DNA from: CAYJFK01 sp964369475
GTDB taxonomy: Bacteria; Bacillota; Clostridia; Oscillospirales; Feifaniaceae
NCBI GenBank assembly: GCA_964369475.1
Contig: CAYJFK010000011.1
Coordinates: forward strand, 1 to 49,132
DNA: 49,132 nt
Reading direction: 5' to 3'
In this document: positions 25,805 to 34,311 of the stretch, piece after piece
Layout of the letters: every line of letters starts with the position of its first letter
How positions within the stretch are numbered: position 1 is the stretch's first letter
Notes under the pieces: model-generated
Databases searched by the model: none
Seen by the model: the letters and a program-made list of their open reading frames with translations, nothing else
What the model was told of the DNA's origin: nothing
Translations under genes and position numbers: made by a program

Positions 25805-27142
25805 ATGCAAAGTACAAATAAAATAACACAGGGTAACATAACAAAAGAAGTTTTTTTGTTTTTTATCCCACTTGTCATCTCGGCGTTTTTTCAGCATTTT
25901 TACGGCATAGTAGATGCAATAATTGTAGGACAAAATTTAGGCGATTTAGCCTTTGCAGCTGTCGGTGGATCTGCTTCAAAGCTAATAACTATGCTAATTA
26001 ACTTTTTTGTTGGTGTGTCGGCAGGTGTCACGGTATACACCTCTCAATTTTTTGGCAGGGGTGACAGAAGGGCAGTTAAAAAAATAATATATAACGGTAT
26101 AGTGTCGTTTCTTGTATTTGGTGCTGTTTTATCGGTAGTAGGTATTTTTTTGGGCGGTCGATACCTCGAAATTATGAGCACACCGCAAAACACTATGGAT
26201 TTTTCTGTAAGCTACTTAAACACATTCCTTTTCGGCTTAATTTTCTGTGTCTTTTACAACATGTTTTCGGGCGTGTTCAGAGCGATAGGCGACTCTAAAA
26301 CTCCCCTTTATGTTTTGATTTTTTGTAGTATATTAAATATTTTGTTAGACCTTCTCTTTGTAATAGTAATACCTCTAAGCGTTTTTGGCGTTGCATTAGC
26401 TACTGTTTTGGCGCAAGGTATATCGGCATTGATTTTAGGATACATACTACATAATAAATTTAAAAGCGAAAAGATCGAAAGCTCGCTCGATTTTAAAATG
26501 ATATCCGACATATTCAAACTCGGCATACCGGCAGGGCTACAAAGCATAATGTATAGCCTATCAAACATGCTTGTGCAGTCTACTGTAAATATTTTTGGCT
26601 ATACTACCGTTACGGCATGGTCGGCTTATCTGAAGATCGACGGAATTTTGGATGTCTTTACCTCAGCCCTTGGAAGCACGGCAATTACCTTTGTTGGGCA
26701 AAATCGTGGTGCAGGTAACATAAGGCGAGTTAAAGAAAGTGTAGTTAAAATTATCTTTATTACATATGCGGTAATCACACCGATAATTATAGCCTTTGTA
26801 TCATTTAGAGTGCCATTGCTCGGCATGTTTACAGATACAGCCGAAGTTATAGAGATAGCAAAAACACTCTTTTTTGTTATAATGCCAATGTATATTTTGG
26901 GTGTACCAAACTATATATGTTCACAAGCTGTAAGAGGTTTAGGGCAATCCTTTAGGCCGATGATTATAACCCTTGTGGGTGTTGTAGGCCTTAGATTTGT
27001 TTGGGTGCTATTTGTATTTCCAATAAATCCAACCATTCAGTTTTTGGGGTATTGTTATCCTGTAAGTTCTTTTATAATGTCAATTGTATTTGTGGTCTAT
27101 TTTATGAAGGAAATGAAAAAACTCAATGAAGCTACAACATAA
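25805..27142 (+). CDS. MATE-family efflux transporter
   Basis: A 445-residue membrane protein with about 12 predicted helices and two MATE halves. Recognisable stretches: FYGIVDAIIVGQNLGDLAFAAVG near the first helices, GVTVYTSQFFGRGD, and TTVTAWSAYLKIDGILD in the second half. These export drugs or metabolites using Na+ or H+ gradients. It starts 21 bp after the ATPase gene with AAGGAGAG upstream and so appears to be the last gene of the importer operon; the substrate is unknown. Confidence 0.88.
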   Translation: MQSTNKITQGNITKEVFLFFIPLVISAFFQHFYGIVDAIIVGQNLGDLAFAAVGGSASKLITMLINFFVGVSAGVTVYTSQFFGRGDRRAVKKIIYNGIVSFLVFGAVLSVVGIFLGGRYLEIMSTPQNTMDFSVSYLNTFLFGLIFCVFYNMFSGVFRAIGDSKTPLYVLIFCSILNILLDLLFVIVIPLSVFGVALATVLAQGISALILGYILHNKFKSEKIESSLDFKMISDIFKLGIPAGLQSIMYSLSNMLVQSTVNIFGYTTVTAWSAYLKIDGILDVFTSALGSTAITFVGQNRGAGNIRRVKESVVKIIFITYAVITPIIIAFVSFRVPLLGMFTDTAEVIEIAKTLFFVIMPMYILGVPNYICSQAVRGLGQSFRPMIITLVGVVGLRFVWVLFVFPINPTIQFLGYCYPVSSFIMSIVFVVYFMKEMKKLNEATT

Positions 27143-27295
27143 AGCGGTCTTTTTTATTATAGAGGAGACAGCTTTGGTTTGCAGCTCGTTTGAATAAAAA
27201 GTACACAATAAGAAGTATAAGAGAGTTGAAAATTTTTGTAGTATAGTAGATTTACAATAAAATTTCAATATACGTTAAAAAGACCGGCATGTATA

Positions 27296-27324
27296 TTGAC
27301 ATATTCGCTACAATATGATAAAAT
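27296..27324 (+). promoter_or_regulatory. Promoter of the opine-dehydrogenase/YjiH operon
   Basis: TTGACA (27296-27301), 17-bp spacer, TAAAAT (27319-27324), near consensus. It lies about 90 bp before the ATG at 27412. Confidence 0.8.
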
Positions 27325-27330
27325 ATTTTT

Positions 27331-27370
27331 CGTTGCATAAATAGTAGTTGTTCGTGCATTTTATGCAACG
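27331..27370 (+). promoter_or_regulatory. Palindrome at the predicted transcription start (possible operator)
   Basis: CGTTGCATAAA (27331-27341) and TTTATGCAACG (27360-27370) form a perfect 11-bp inverted repeat that begins at the expected +1. It could be an operator for a repressor or a 5' mRNA hairpin. Confidence 0.45.
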
Positions 27371-27411
27371 AATGTATAAAATTTGCGATTAAAATTGGAG
27401 GTGCATATTTA

Positions 27412-28608
27412 ATGGATAAAAAGTACAGATCAAAGACCATTACAGTGCTTGGGGCAGGCGCTGTGGGTAAGACAATAGCGGCAGATTGTGCCTTGGCGGG
27501 TAGCAAGGTAAGAATTTGCGACTTGCAACCTTATGCAGAAAAATCACTCTTTGGCATAGAGAGAAACGGTATAAAGTTCTATGGTAAAGAAATGAATTTG
27601 TATGGATTTAGACGATCGGGCATTGCACATGTCGAAATGGCTACCGACGATATGGAAAAGGCTGTAAAAGGCGCAGAGATAATTGTTGTAGCACTGCCAT
27701 GCGTTGGGCACAAAATATTTTTTGAAAAGCTCATTCCTCTTTTGGAAGACGGAATGGCCATACACATATTCCCCGATAACTACGGCAGCTTGATCTTGAG
27801 AAAAATGATGCGAGAGGCCGGCTCTACAAAGAAGGTAATAGTAGGCGGATGGTCGAGTTCACCCTATGGAACGAGGGTAGATTCTATGGGCGGCGTTATT
27901 ATGCCATCGGTTGATGTAGAATACAGGGCAATCTCTCTGCGTGGAGCTTCTTTGCCACTTAGCGATATAGATGAATTTATTGAAAGCGGAAAATATATCG
28001 GAGCGCTCGAGTCGGTATACACAGGTAATGGCCCTGCTTTGGGTGATACGATAATGGATATTGGTTTTAGCAATGTCAATCCGATTCTTCATGCACCTGG
28101 GGTTATTTTGGGTGTTGGAGCAATGGAGAATTTCGGGCTGATATACGGAGACCATAAAGAGAATTTTTCGATATATTCTCATGCCTATTGCCCCTCCATT
28201 TCAAGAGTGCAATATGGAATCTATTTAGAAGAGCTTGCACTGGCAAAAGCGCTCGGTGTTGGTATGCAAGAGTATAAAGAAAAGCAGTTCTTCTCGAGAG
28301 AGAGCATACTGGGCGAGGAGTACATGGGACCGGATTTTGAAATACCCTTCGAGGATATAAATCATGTAGCATGGGGAACAGGCCCTACCAGCGTTGATTC
28401 GAGATATTTAACCGAGGACATCCCTGTCGGTTGTCACGTATTCCACCTGTTAGGAAAGCTATTAAATGTAAAAACACCGCTGATAGATTCCATGATACAT
28501 CTTGCCTCTGCAATTTTAGGCAGAGACTTTTTTGCGGAAGGGTATACCTTAGAGGACATCGACCTTGGCGGTATGAGTGTTGAGGAGATTAATAAACATA
28601 TTAGATAA
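27412..28608 (+). CDS. NAD(P)-dependent opine/octopine dehydrogenase family protein
   Basis: A 398-residue dehydrogenase. The N-terminal Rossmann fold has VLGAGAVGK (12-20). The C-terminal octopine/nopaline dehydrogenase domain has EDIPVGCHVFHLLGKLL, TPLIDSMIHLAS and GRDFFAEGYTLEDI, the usual end of this family. Members reductively condense an amino acid with a 2-oxo acid, or run the reverse; the substrates here are unknown. GGAGG 8 bp before the ATG. Co-transcribed with the YjiH-type gene, which starts about 18 bp after its stop. Confidence 0.85.
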   Translation: MDKKYRSKTITVLGAGAVGKTIAADCALAGSKVRICDLQPYAEKSLFGIERNGIKFYGKEMNLYGFRRSGIAHVEMATDDMEKAVKGAEIIVVALPCVGHKIFFEKLIPLLEDGMAIHIFPDNYGSLILRKMMREAGSTKKVIVGGWSSSPYGTRVDSMGGVIMPSVDVEYRAISLRGASLPLSDIDEFIESGKYIGALESVYTGNGPALGDTIMDIGFSNVNPILHAPGVILGVGAMENFGLIYGDHKENFSIYSHAYCPSISRVQYGIYLEELALAKALGVGMQEYKEKQFFSRESILGEEYMGPDFEIPFEDINHVAWGTGPTSVDSRYLTEDIPVGCHVFHLLGKLLNVKTPLIDSMIHLASAILGRDFFAEGYTLEDIDLGGMSVEEINKHIR

Positions 28609-28626
28609 TAAGTAATGGAGAATTTT

Positions 28627-29985
28627 ATGGAGCAACAAGCTAACAGATATACAAACAAGCAAATAATGCGGTTTCTTGTACCCTCAGTAATAGGAGCGCT
28701 TTTATTTTTGTTTCCTGTTCCGACAGAAAGCGGACTGAACCTTGCAATTGCGGTAATTTTTACCTATATAAGCACATGGCTTGCACCTGTACTGCCTTCT
28801 ATGGTTTATATAATTATTTTTATCTCTGCAATCGGTACATTGCTAGCGAAAATAGCAAAGCCAAAGTTTATAATGCAAAACGACTGGTTAAAGGGTCTTT
28901 TTGATGTGCCTTTAGTATGGGCTGTTATTAGAGTTTTAGGTGCAGTCATTGCCTTTATGGTACTCTTTCAAGTAGGGCACGAGTCTATGATATCGACCGA
29001 CACAGGGCTATATGTAGTTTCGGGGCTGTTGGTTTCCTGCCTTGTAACATTTTTAATTGGCGGAACATTAATGGATCTACTTATGAATTACGGCCTTATG
29101 GAATTTGTAGGCACGTTTATGACAAAGATAATGCGCCCTCTTTACAAAGTGCCGGGAAGATGTGCAATAGACTGCCTTGCTTCTTGGATAGGGGATGCCG
29201 TTATCGGAATACTTATCACGACAAACCAGTATCAGCTCGGTTACTATTCCAAGAGGGAAGCCTCTATAATTGCAACTACATTCTCTGCTGTAAGTATATC
29301 TTTTTCCTTGGTAGTTGCAGATCAAGTTGGGCTTACACATATGTTCTTACCCTTCTTCGCTGTTACAATGGCAACAGGCTTTATTGTTGGAGCGATTATG
29401 TGCAGAATACCACCGCTCTCTCGTATGTCCGATACATATCATGTCGGCGAAGGCGTTAAAGAGGATATAATTCCGGGCACAAAGCTATACGATGTAGCGC
29501 TTAGCAAGGCGGTCGCACGTGGACAATCCGAGCCTTTATCTGTTGCTCATTTCATTAAAAAGGGCGCTAAAGTCTTTGTCGAGTGTGCAATCCCCTGTAT
29601 GCCGGTAGTTATGTTTGTTGCAACGGTTTCGCTTGCAGTTTCCTACTATACAAATTTCTTTAGCATAATAGGAACCCCTTTTATTCCTCTGCTCGAACTG
29701 TTAAATATCCCAGAAGCGGCTGCAGCATCTGCCTGTATGCTTGCAGGTTTTGGTGACATGTTTATACCTGCCGTGCTTGCCTCATCCTCTGTTGTGTCGG
29801 AGTATACAAGGTTCTTTATAGGCGTTTTATCTATAACACAGCTTATATACATGTCGGAAGTAGGCGGAATGTTACTTGGCTCTAAGTTGCCACTAAAATT
29901 TACCGATTTGATACTAATTTTCCTCATAAGGACAATCGTTTGCACGCCTGTTATAATACTTCTAATGAATTTGTTTGTATTTTAG
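28627..29985 (+). CDS. YjiH-family membrane protein (nucleoside-recognition/Gate domain)
   Basis: A 452-residue polytopic membrane protein. Features of the YjiH family are FLVPSVIGALLFLFPVP at the start, the Gate-type segment VPGRCAIDCLASWIGDAVIG and LAGFGDMFIPAVL near the end. Function in the family is not established; transport of a small metabolite is likely. I chose ATG at 28627 because GGAG lies 6 bp upstream; the in-frame ATG at 28615 has no such site. Pairing with the dehydrogenase suggests the transporter carries its substrate or product. Confidence 0.8.
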   Translation: MEQQANRYTNKQIMRFLVPSVIGALLFLFPVPTESGLNLAIAVIFTYISTWLAPVLPSMVYIIIFISAIGTLLAKIAKPKFIMQNDWLKGLFDVPLVWAVIRVLGAVIAFMVLFQVGHESMISTDTGLYVVSGLLVSCLVTFLIGGTLMDLLMNYGLMEFVGTFMTKIMRPLYKVPGRCAIDCLASWIGDAVIGILITTNQYQLGYYSKREASIIATTFSAVSISFSLVVADQVGLTHMFLPFFAVTMATGFIVGAIMCRIPPLSRMSDTYHVGEGVKEDIIPGTKLYDVALSKAVARGQSEPLSVAHFIKKGAKVFVECAIPCMPVVMFVATVSLAVSYYTNFFSIIGTPFIPLLELLNIPEAAAASACMLAGFGDMFIPAVLASSSVVSEYTRFFIGVLSITQLIYMSEVGGMLLGSKLPLKFTDLILIFLIRTIVCTPVIILLMNLFVF

Positions 29986-30056
29986 CAGATGTAGTAGTTG
30001 TCACAAGTTGAGCAGGAAAATATTTTGCATATGTCTCAAATAGTGACTTTATATTT

Positions 30057-30090
30057 TCAAGCTGGAGAAAAACCTTTTTCTCCAAGCTGA
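30057..30090 (+). repeat. Minimal Family I derivative (copy 4)
   Basis: TCAAGCTGGAGAAAAA joined almost directly to TTTTTCTCCAAGCTGA, i.e. both ends of the Family I element with the interior lost, forming a near-perfect hairpin. The terminator at 30091-30130 abuts its right end exactly as in complete copies; no second terminator copy is found on the left. Confidence 0.75.
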
Positions 30091-30130
30091 AACACAGCAC
30101 ACAGTTTAAAAGTGTGCTGTGTTTTTTTTT
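30091..30130 (+). terminator. Intrinsic terminator after the YjiH-type gene
   Basis: AACACAGCACAC / GTGTGCTGTGTT stem followed by a T-run of eight or more. Directly adjacent to the Family I minimal copy. Confidence 0.88.
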
Positions 30131-30211
30131 TGAAAAAACCGAGCGGAGGGAACGGTCTGGGTAATTTTTATCAAAAATATAATTGTTTGTTTTTAATATG
30201 CTTTTAGTCTA

Positions 30212-30240
30212 TTGACATTTAAAAATCAATCTGATATAAT
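30212..30240 (+). promoter_or_regulatory. Strong promoter of the LysM flavoprotein gene
   Basis: TTGACA (30212-30217), 17-bp spacer, TATAAT (30235-30240): a full consensus sigma-A promoter, about 75 bp before the ATG at 30314. Confidence 0.85.
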
Positions 30241-30313
30241 GTGCACGCATAATAAATAAATTGCTCTTTTAAGGCAACATATTTGTTTAAGTAAACTTTT
30301 TGGAGGAAACGAC

Positions 30314-32206
30314 ATGAAACTTCGCAAAATTTTATCCATCGTACTTGCACTTGTAATGGTGCTTAGTATGGGCGCAAGTGCAGGCATGTACACAGTAGTA
30401 GACGGCGATGTACTGTGGAAAATTGCACAAAACTATGGCACTACATACCAAGAGTTAGCAAAACTAAACGGAATAGACAATCCGCATCTAATATTTGTTG
30501 GTCAGGAACTAACCGTACCAAGCACAGAAGATGCAAGTCCAAGCGAGCCTACAACTGAGGTTGAAGTAAGCACAGCAAAAACATACACAGAGACCGTAAA
30601 GGGTTTTATGGGTGATTTTGCTGTTGATGTTACGATTGACGGAGATGTAATTACTGCCGTTACAGTAGGGGCGAACAACGAAACACCTACAATTGGCGGT
30701 ATAGCAATAGAAGAAGTTCCTTCGCTAATAGTAGAAAAGCAAAGCTATATTGTAGATGCTACAAGCGGCGCTTCGATTACAAGTGAAGCTATCATGGAAG
30801 CTGTCAAGCTTGCCCTTACAGCGCATGGTGCAGAGCTTGCAAAGTATGAAGTTATAACAGAAGTTGCACTTGCACAGGGCGAAACAGTTACGACCGATGT
30901 TGTAATTGTAGGTGCAGGTATATCAGGTCTTATGGCGGCATATGAGCTCCGTGCACAAGATCCATCTGTTAACTTCATTGTAGTAGAAAAACTTGACAAG
31001 GTTGGCGGATCACTTCCTGTATCGGGTGGATCTCTATTTACACTCGATTCATCTATTCATCAAGAGAGCGGCACAGCTCCTTCTGAAATAGAGGATGTTC
31101 TAACATGGTTTGATGAAATTGCAGGAGTTATCGAAAACGAGGCACTGGCAACAAATGTTTATTCAAAATCACCGGACACAATTTCCTTTATGCAAAGCTT
31201 AGGGGCGAAATTCCTACCTGAAACAGAGGTAAGCAATCCGCTAAACCCAAATCTTCACCTTGTAAGACTTGAGGGCAGGGGAGCTGGAATCCAAGCTTTT
31301 GTTGAAGAGTTAGTGGAGGAGCAACCCATTGATCTGCGTATGGAGACAAAGGCTACCGAGCTCGTTATTGAAGATGGGAGTGTCAAAGGCATTGTTGTAG
31401 AAGACGAGAGATCGACATACAAGATTTCGGCAGATGCTGTTGTTCTTGCGACAGGCGGCTACGGCTCTAACGAGGAGCTACTTGCCGAGTTTTCGCCAAC
31501 ACTTGCAGAGGCTTTTGCCTTTACAAATGCAGGCGCAACGGGTGACGGATTTATCCTAACAGAGAGCCTAAACATCAACAGAATAGGCGAGGGCGCTATG
31601 GGAAGCCTAGTAGCTTCCGATAAGTCGGCACTTATGCCTAACACATTTATTGTAAACAGTGACGGAGCACGTTTTATCAGCGAAAAGACATACGGCCCAT
31701 TCCAGCTTAGAGCACTAACAGAGCAAGAGGGTCAAATTGCATTTGCAATAGCAGACAGCTCGGCAGAAGACATGAGCGTATATGAGACGGCTGTTGCAAA
31801 GGGGACGGCACAAAAGTATGACACGATAGAAACTCTTGCAGCTGCAATAAATGTAGATGTAGATGCCCTTAATGCTGAGCTTAATCAGTACAACAGCGAC
31901 CTTGGAGCAGGTGTAAGCCCTGGGTTTGATCTTTCGGCCACAGTTGCAATGCCTGTTAAGACAGCGCCATTTTATGTGCAAAATGTTCACCTAAGAGTAA
32001 ACGGAACATTCACAGGTCTTGAGGTAAACGATAGCCTACAAGTTGTTAACGCAAACGGCGAGATTATAGAAGGCCTACTTGCTTGCGGTGAGCTTACAGT
32101 AGGTAACGCATACATAATTAAAACTCCGGGAGCAGGATTTGGTATATCCTACGGCGCAAACTCGGGCAGACTTGTTGCAGATACAATAGTGGAAATGTTT
32201 AAGTAG
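30314..32206 (+). CDS. Secreted LysM-FMN-FAD flavoprotein with an altered reductase active site
   Basis: A 630-residue exported protein. Signal peptide (about 1-23, ASA), LysM wall-binding module (26-69, YTVVDGDVLWKIAQNYG), FMN_bind domain (about 91-170; SGAS with Ser154 at the flavinylation position), then an FAD_binding_2 domain with GAGISGL (200-206). Compared with the reductase at 2454, the three catalytic positions are changed: TRD becomes TYGP (459-462), HHTMGG becomes NGTFTG (563-568) and GGNRLG becomes TPGAGFG (604-610). It therefore probably does not reduce fumarate-like acids; a different acceptor or an electron-shuttle role are options. Strong promoter, TGGAGG site, and a duplicated terminator downstream. 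Confidence 0.85.
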   Translation: MKLRKILSIVLALVMVLSMGASAGMYTVVDGDVLWKIAQNYGTTYQELAKLNGIDNPHLIFVGQELTVPSTEDASPSEPTTEVEVSTAKTYTETVKGFMGDFAVDVTIDGDVITAVTVGANNETPTIGGIAIEEVPSLIVEKQSYIVDATSGASITSEAIMEAVKLALTAHGAELAKYEVITEVALAQGETVTTDVVIVGAGISGLMAAYELRAQDPSVNFIVVEKLDKVGGSLPVSGGSLFTLDSSIHQESGTAPSEIEDVLTWFDEIAGVIENEALATNVYSKSPDTISFMQSLGAKFLPETEVSNPLNPNLHLVRLEGRGAGIQAFVEELVEEQPIDLRMETKATELVIEDGSVKGIVVEDERSTYKISADAVVLATGGYGSNEELLAEFSPTLAEAFAFTNAGATGDGFILTESLNINRIGEGAMGSLVASDKSALMPNTFIVNSDGARFISEKTYGPFQLRALTEQEGQIAFAIADSSAEDMSVYETAVAKGTAQKYDTIETLAAAINVDVDALNAELNQYNSDLGAGVSPGFDLSATVAMPVKTAPFYVQNVHLRVNGTFTGLEVNDSLQVVNANGEIIEGLLACGELTVGNAYIIKTPGAGFGISYGANSGRLVADTIVEMFK

Positions 32207-32221
32207 AGTTTAAGCAAATAA

Positions 32222-32462
32222 AAAAGACCTTCTAAGTCGAAAGACTTAGAAGGTCTTTTTAGGCTGGAGAAAAAACTAAAATCAAGTCCCTTCGGAAGGA
32301 GGGGGAGCGGCGAGGGGGCACCATCAGGGTGCCCTCTGGCGTTAAATTCCCGCCCCGAGGGCGTTAAAATCAGCTCCGGCTGATTTTTTCAGCTTGGAGA
32401 AAACACTTTTTCTCCAAGCTGAAAAGACCTTCTAAGTCGAAAGACTTAGAAGGTCTTTTTAG
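32222..32462 (+). mobile_element. Family I terminator-duplicating element, copy 5
   Basis: A 159-bp element (32263-32421) lies between 41-bp perfect direct repeats at 32222-32262 and 32422-32462. Each repeat is a complete terminator hairpin (GACCTTCTAAGTC / GACTTAGAAGGTC) with A-run and T-run. Ends are GCTGGAGAAAAA and TTTTTCTCCAAGCTGA. The interior is nearly identical to the copy at 12056, but the ATCAGC stem has CCGG in place of TTTA at its tip. It lies between convergent genes; no ORF. Confidence 0.87.
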
Positions 32463-32509
32463 CGCTATTTGTTTATAGAGCGCAGAATATTTGCAATTTA
32501 CCGTTTTTT

Positions 32510-33655
32510 TTACTTATATGATGCTTTTAGCATTGCTATTACATCATCCTTTGTTAGCTTTTTTCGGTCAAGAGTAAACAGTCCGCCCATGTCGGCAAAG
32601 GCATGATCTGCATAATCTGAAAAGAGCTCTTCTTTAATTCCATAGTCGCTCATTTTTAAATCAGCTACATTGCAAGCGGATTTAAGGTCTTCAAGAGCGG
32701 CGACAATGTCTCCGTCTTTGTTGCCAAGTGCAACGGCCATAACAGAGGTCCTTTCGGGGCAAACTTCTTTGAAGAATGTGAAGTATGCTTTGGAAATCAT
32801 TATAAGTCCTGCACCGTGAGGGAGGTCGTGATGGAAGCCGGAAAGCGCATGTTCAATAGAATGTTCTGATGTGCACGAAGAAAGGCTTTCCACAAAGCCG
32901 GATAATGTGTTTGCAAGTGCTACATAACCACGAGCTTCTATGTTAGAGGGCTCGTTAACAGCTTTGGCTAAATATTTTCCGATAAGTCTGATAGACTCAA
33001 GTGCAAACATATCGCTCATGGGGCTTGCAATGCTTGCGATATAGCCTTCTAAGGCATGGAATAGAGCATCAAAGCCTTGATATGCTGTAAGGTGAGGAGG
33101 CACAGTTAACATTAGCTCGGGGTCTACAATGGAAATTTCGGGGAATGTTAAGTCGAAATTGCCAAAACCGATCTTTTCTTTGTCGTTGGTTATGACCATC
33201 CAAGGATCTGCCTCTGTTCCTGTTCCTGCTGTTGTTGTAATTGCTACAAGCAGTAACGGATCGGCTTCAATTGCTTTGCCTTTGCCGCTACCGCCGTTGA
33301 CGTAATCCCAAAAATCCCCAGTGTTTGTGCACATGATAGCGATGGCCTTTGCGGCATCTATTGCAGATCCACCGCCAAGTCCAACTATAAAAGTGCAGTT
33401 ATTTTCTTTTGCAATAGCTGCGGCTTCCATTACTTCAGAAACGTTAGGGTTAGGTGTAATTTTGTTGTAGACTACTGATTGGTTGCCGTTTTCTAATAGT
33501 AGCTTTTGAACTCTATCAACATAGCCAAGCTTGGTTGTAGAGGTTCCGCCGGTGACAATTAGTGCTTTTCCCTCAGGTAGTTTAGCCGTTGCTAGCTCCT
33601 TTAAAGAACCTGCACCAAAGTGGATTTTAGTAGGGACGTAGTAGTTAAAATTCAA
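32510..33655 (-). CDS. Iron-containing (group III) alcohol dehydrogenase
   Basis: A 381-residue cytosolic NAD(P)-dependent dehydrogenase of the Fe-ADH family. GGGSAIDAAK (94-103) binds the nucleotide; metal ligands are the Asp and His in GFDALFHALEGY and the two His of SIEHALSGFHHDLPHGAG. Members oxidise alcohols or reduce aldehydes, including 1,3-propanediol, butanol and lactaldehyde types; the substrate is not readable. Expressed from a MerR-type promoter (33700-33730) that faces a divergent MerR gene, suggesting induction by an aldehyde or electrophile. Confidence 0.92.
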   Translation of the reverse strand: MNFNYYVPTKIHFGAGSLKELATAKLPEGKALIVTGGTSTTKLGYVDRVQKLLLENGNQSVVYNKITPNPNVSEVMEAAAIAKENNCTFIVGLGGGSAIDAAKAIAIMCTNTGDFWDYVNGGSGKGKAIEADPLLLVAITTTAGTGTEADPWMVITNDKEKIGFGNFDLTFPEISIVDPELMLTVPPHLTAYQGFDALFHALEGYIASIASPMSDMFALESIRLIGKYLAKAVNEPSNIEARGYVALANTLSGFVESLSSCTSEHSIEHALSGFHHDLPHGAGLIMISKAYFTFFKEVCPERTSVMAVALGNKDGDIVAALEDLKSACNVADLKMSDYGIKEELFSDYADHAFADMGGLFTLDRKKLTKDDVIAMLKASYK

Positions 33656-33699
33656 TGTTCTGTCCTCCGTTATTTTTTATTTGATTTTTTTGCAATCTT

Positions 33700-33730
33700 A
33701 TGATAACATTTAGAGTGAACTCTAAGTCAA
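33700..33730 (-). promoter_or_regulatory. MerR-type promoter/operator of the alcohol dehydrogenase gene
   Basis: Minus-strand TTGACT (33725-33730) and TATCAT (33700-33705) are separated by 19 bp rather than 17. The spacer holds a perfect dyad TTAGAGT-GA-ACTCTAA (33710-33725). Overlong spacers with a central dyad are the hallmark of promoters that MerR-family activators untwist; the dyad resembles those of NmlR/AdhR-type regulators. Confidence 0.8.
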
Positions 33731-33773
33731 GAGCTTTTTTGAAAAAATATAGATTTTTTTTGGAGGATAATTT

Positions 33774-34199
33774 ATGGGGTACTCTATCGGCGAGATTTCC
33801 GCTCTTACAGGGCTAACACCGCACACACTTAGATATTATGAAAAAGAAGGTATAATTGATGTGCCTCGCAAGAAAAACGGTCTGCGAGAGTTTACCGATA
33901 TGGAGCTTGAAATGTTAAAAATAGTGGTTTGTTTAAGAGAAACGAACATGTCTATTAATGACATAAAAAATTATGTTGCTCTCTGCCAACTGGGAAAGGA
34001 CAGTGCGAGCGAGCGCAAAGAGCTTTTCATTTTACAAAAAAAGCATATTGAAGAACAGATAGAAAAGCTACACGATTTTTTAGATCTTGCTAATTATAAG
34101 ATATGGTACTACGACAATGTTATAGAACTTGGAAATGAAGATGATCCTAACAATTGTGAAAATATGAAAAAGCTATATGAAGAAAGCAAAGCTGTGTAA
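33774..34199 (+). CDS. MerR-family transcriptional regulator
   Basis: A 141-residue regulator: winged helix-turn-helix at the N-terminus (YSIGEISALTGLTPHTLRYYEKEG, about 3-26), dimerisation coiled coil (about 78-115) and a short effector tail with a single Cys near residue 129. The lone late Cys and the dyad in the shared intergenic region suggest an aldehyde- or thiol-responsive regulator of the NmlR/AdhR type, not a metal sensor with a Cys pair. Strong TGGAGG site. It most likely activates the divergent alcohol dehydrogenase. Confidence 0.9.
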   Translation: MGYSIGEISALTGLTPHTLRYYEKEGIIDVPRKKNGLREFTDMELEMLKIVVCLRETNMSINDIKNYVALCQLGKDSASERKELFILQKKHIEEQIEKLHDFLDLANYKIWYYDNVIELGNEDDPNNCENMKKLYEESKAV

Positions 34200-34244
34200 T
34201 GTTGCAAATTAGCCATAACAAAAACTACTTACAATAAGTATTCT

Positions 34245-34286
34245 TAACACAAAGACGACCGCCTAAAATAGCGGTCGTCTTTGTTA
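34245..34286. terminator. Bidirectional terminator between merR and the dehydratase gene
   Basis: AAAGACGACCGC / GCGGTCGTCTTT with extended AT arms, between convergent genes ending at 34199 and 34312. An uninterrupted example of the kind of site that Family I elements occupy elsewhere. Confidence 0.85.
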
Positions 34287-34311
34287 AAATACTTTTTTAC
34301 AAGTGACATTA

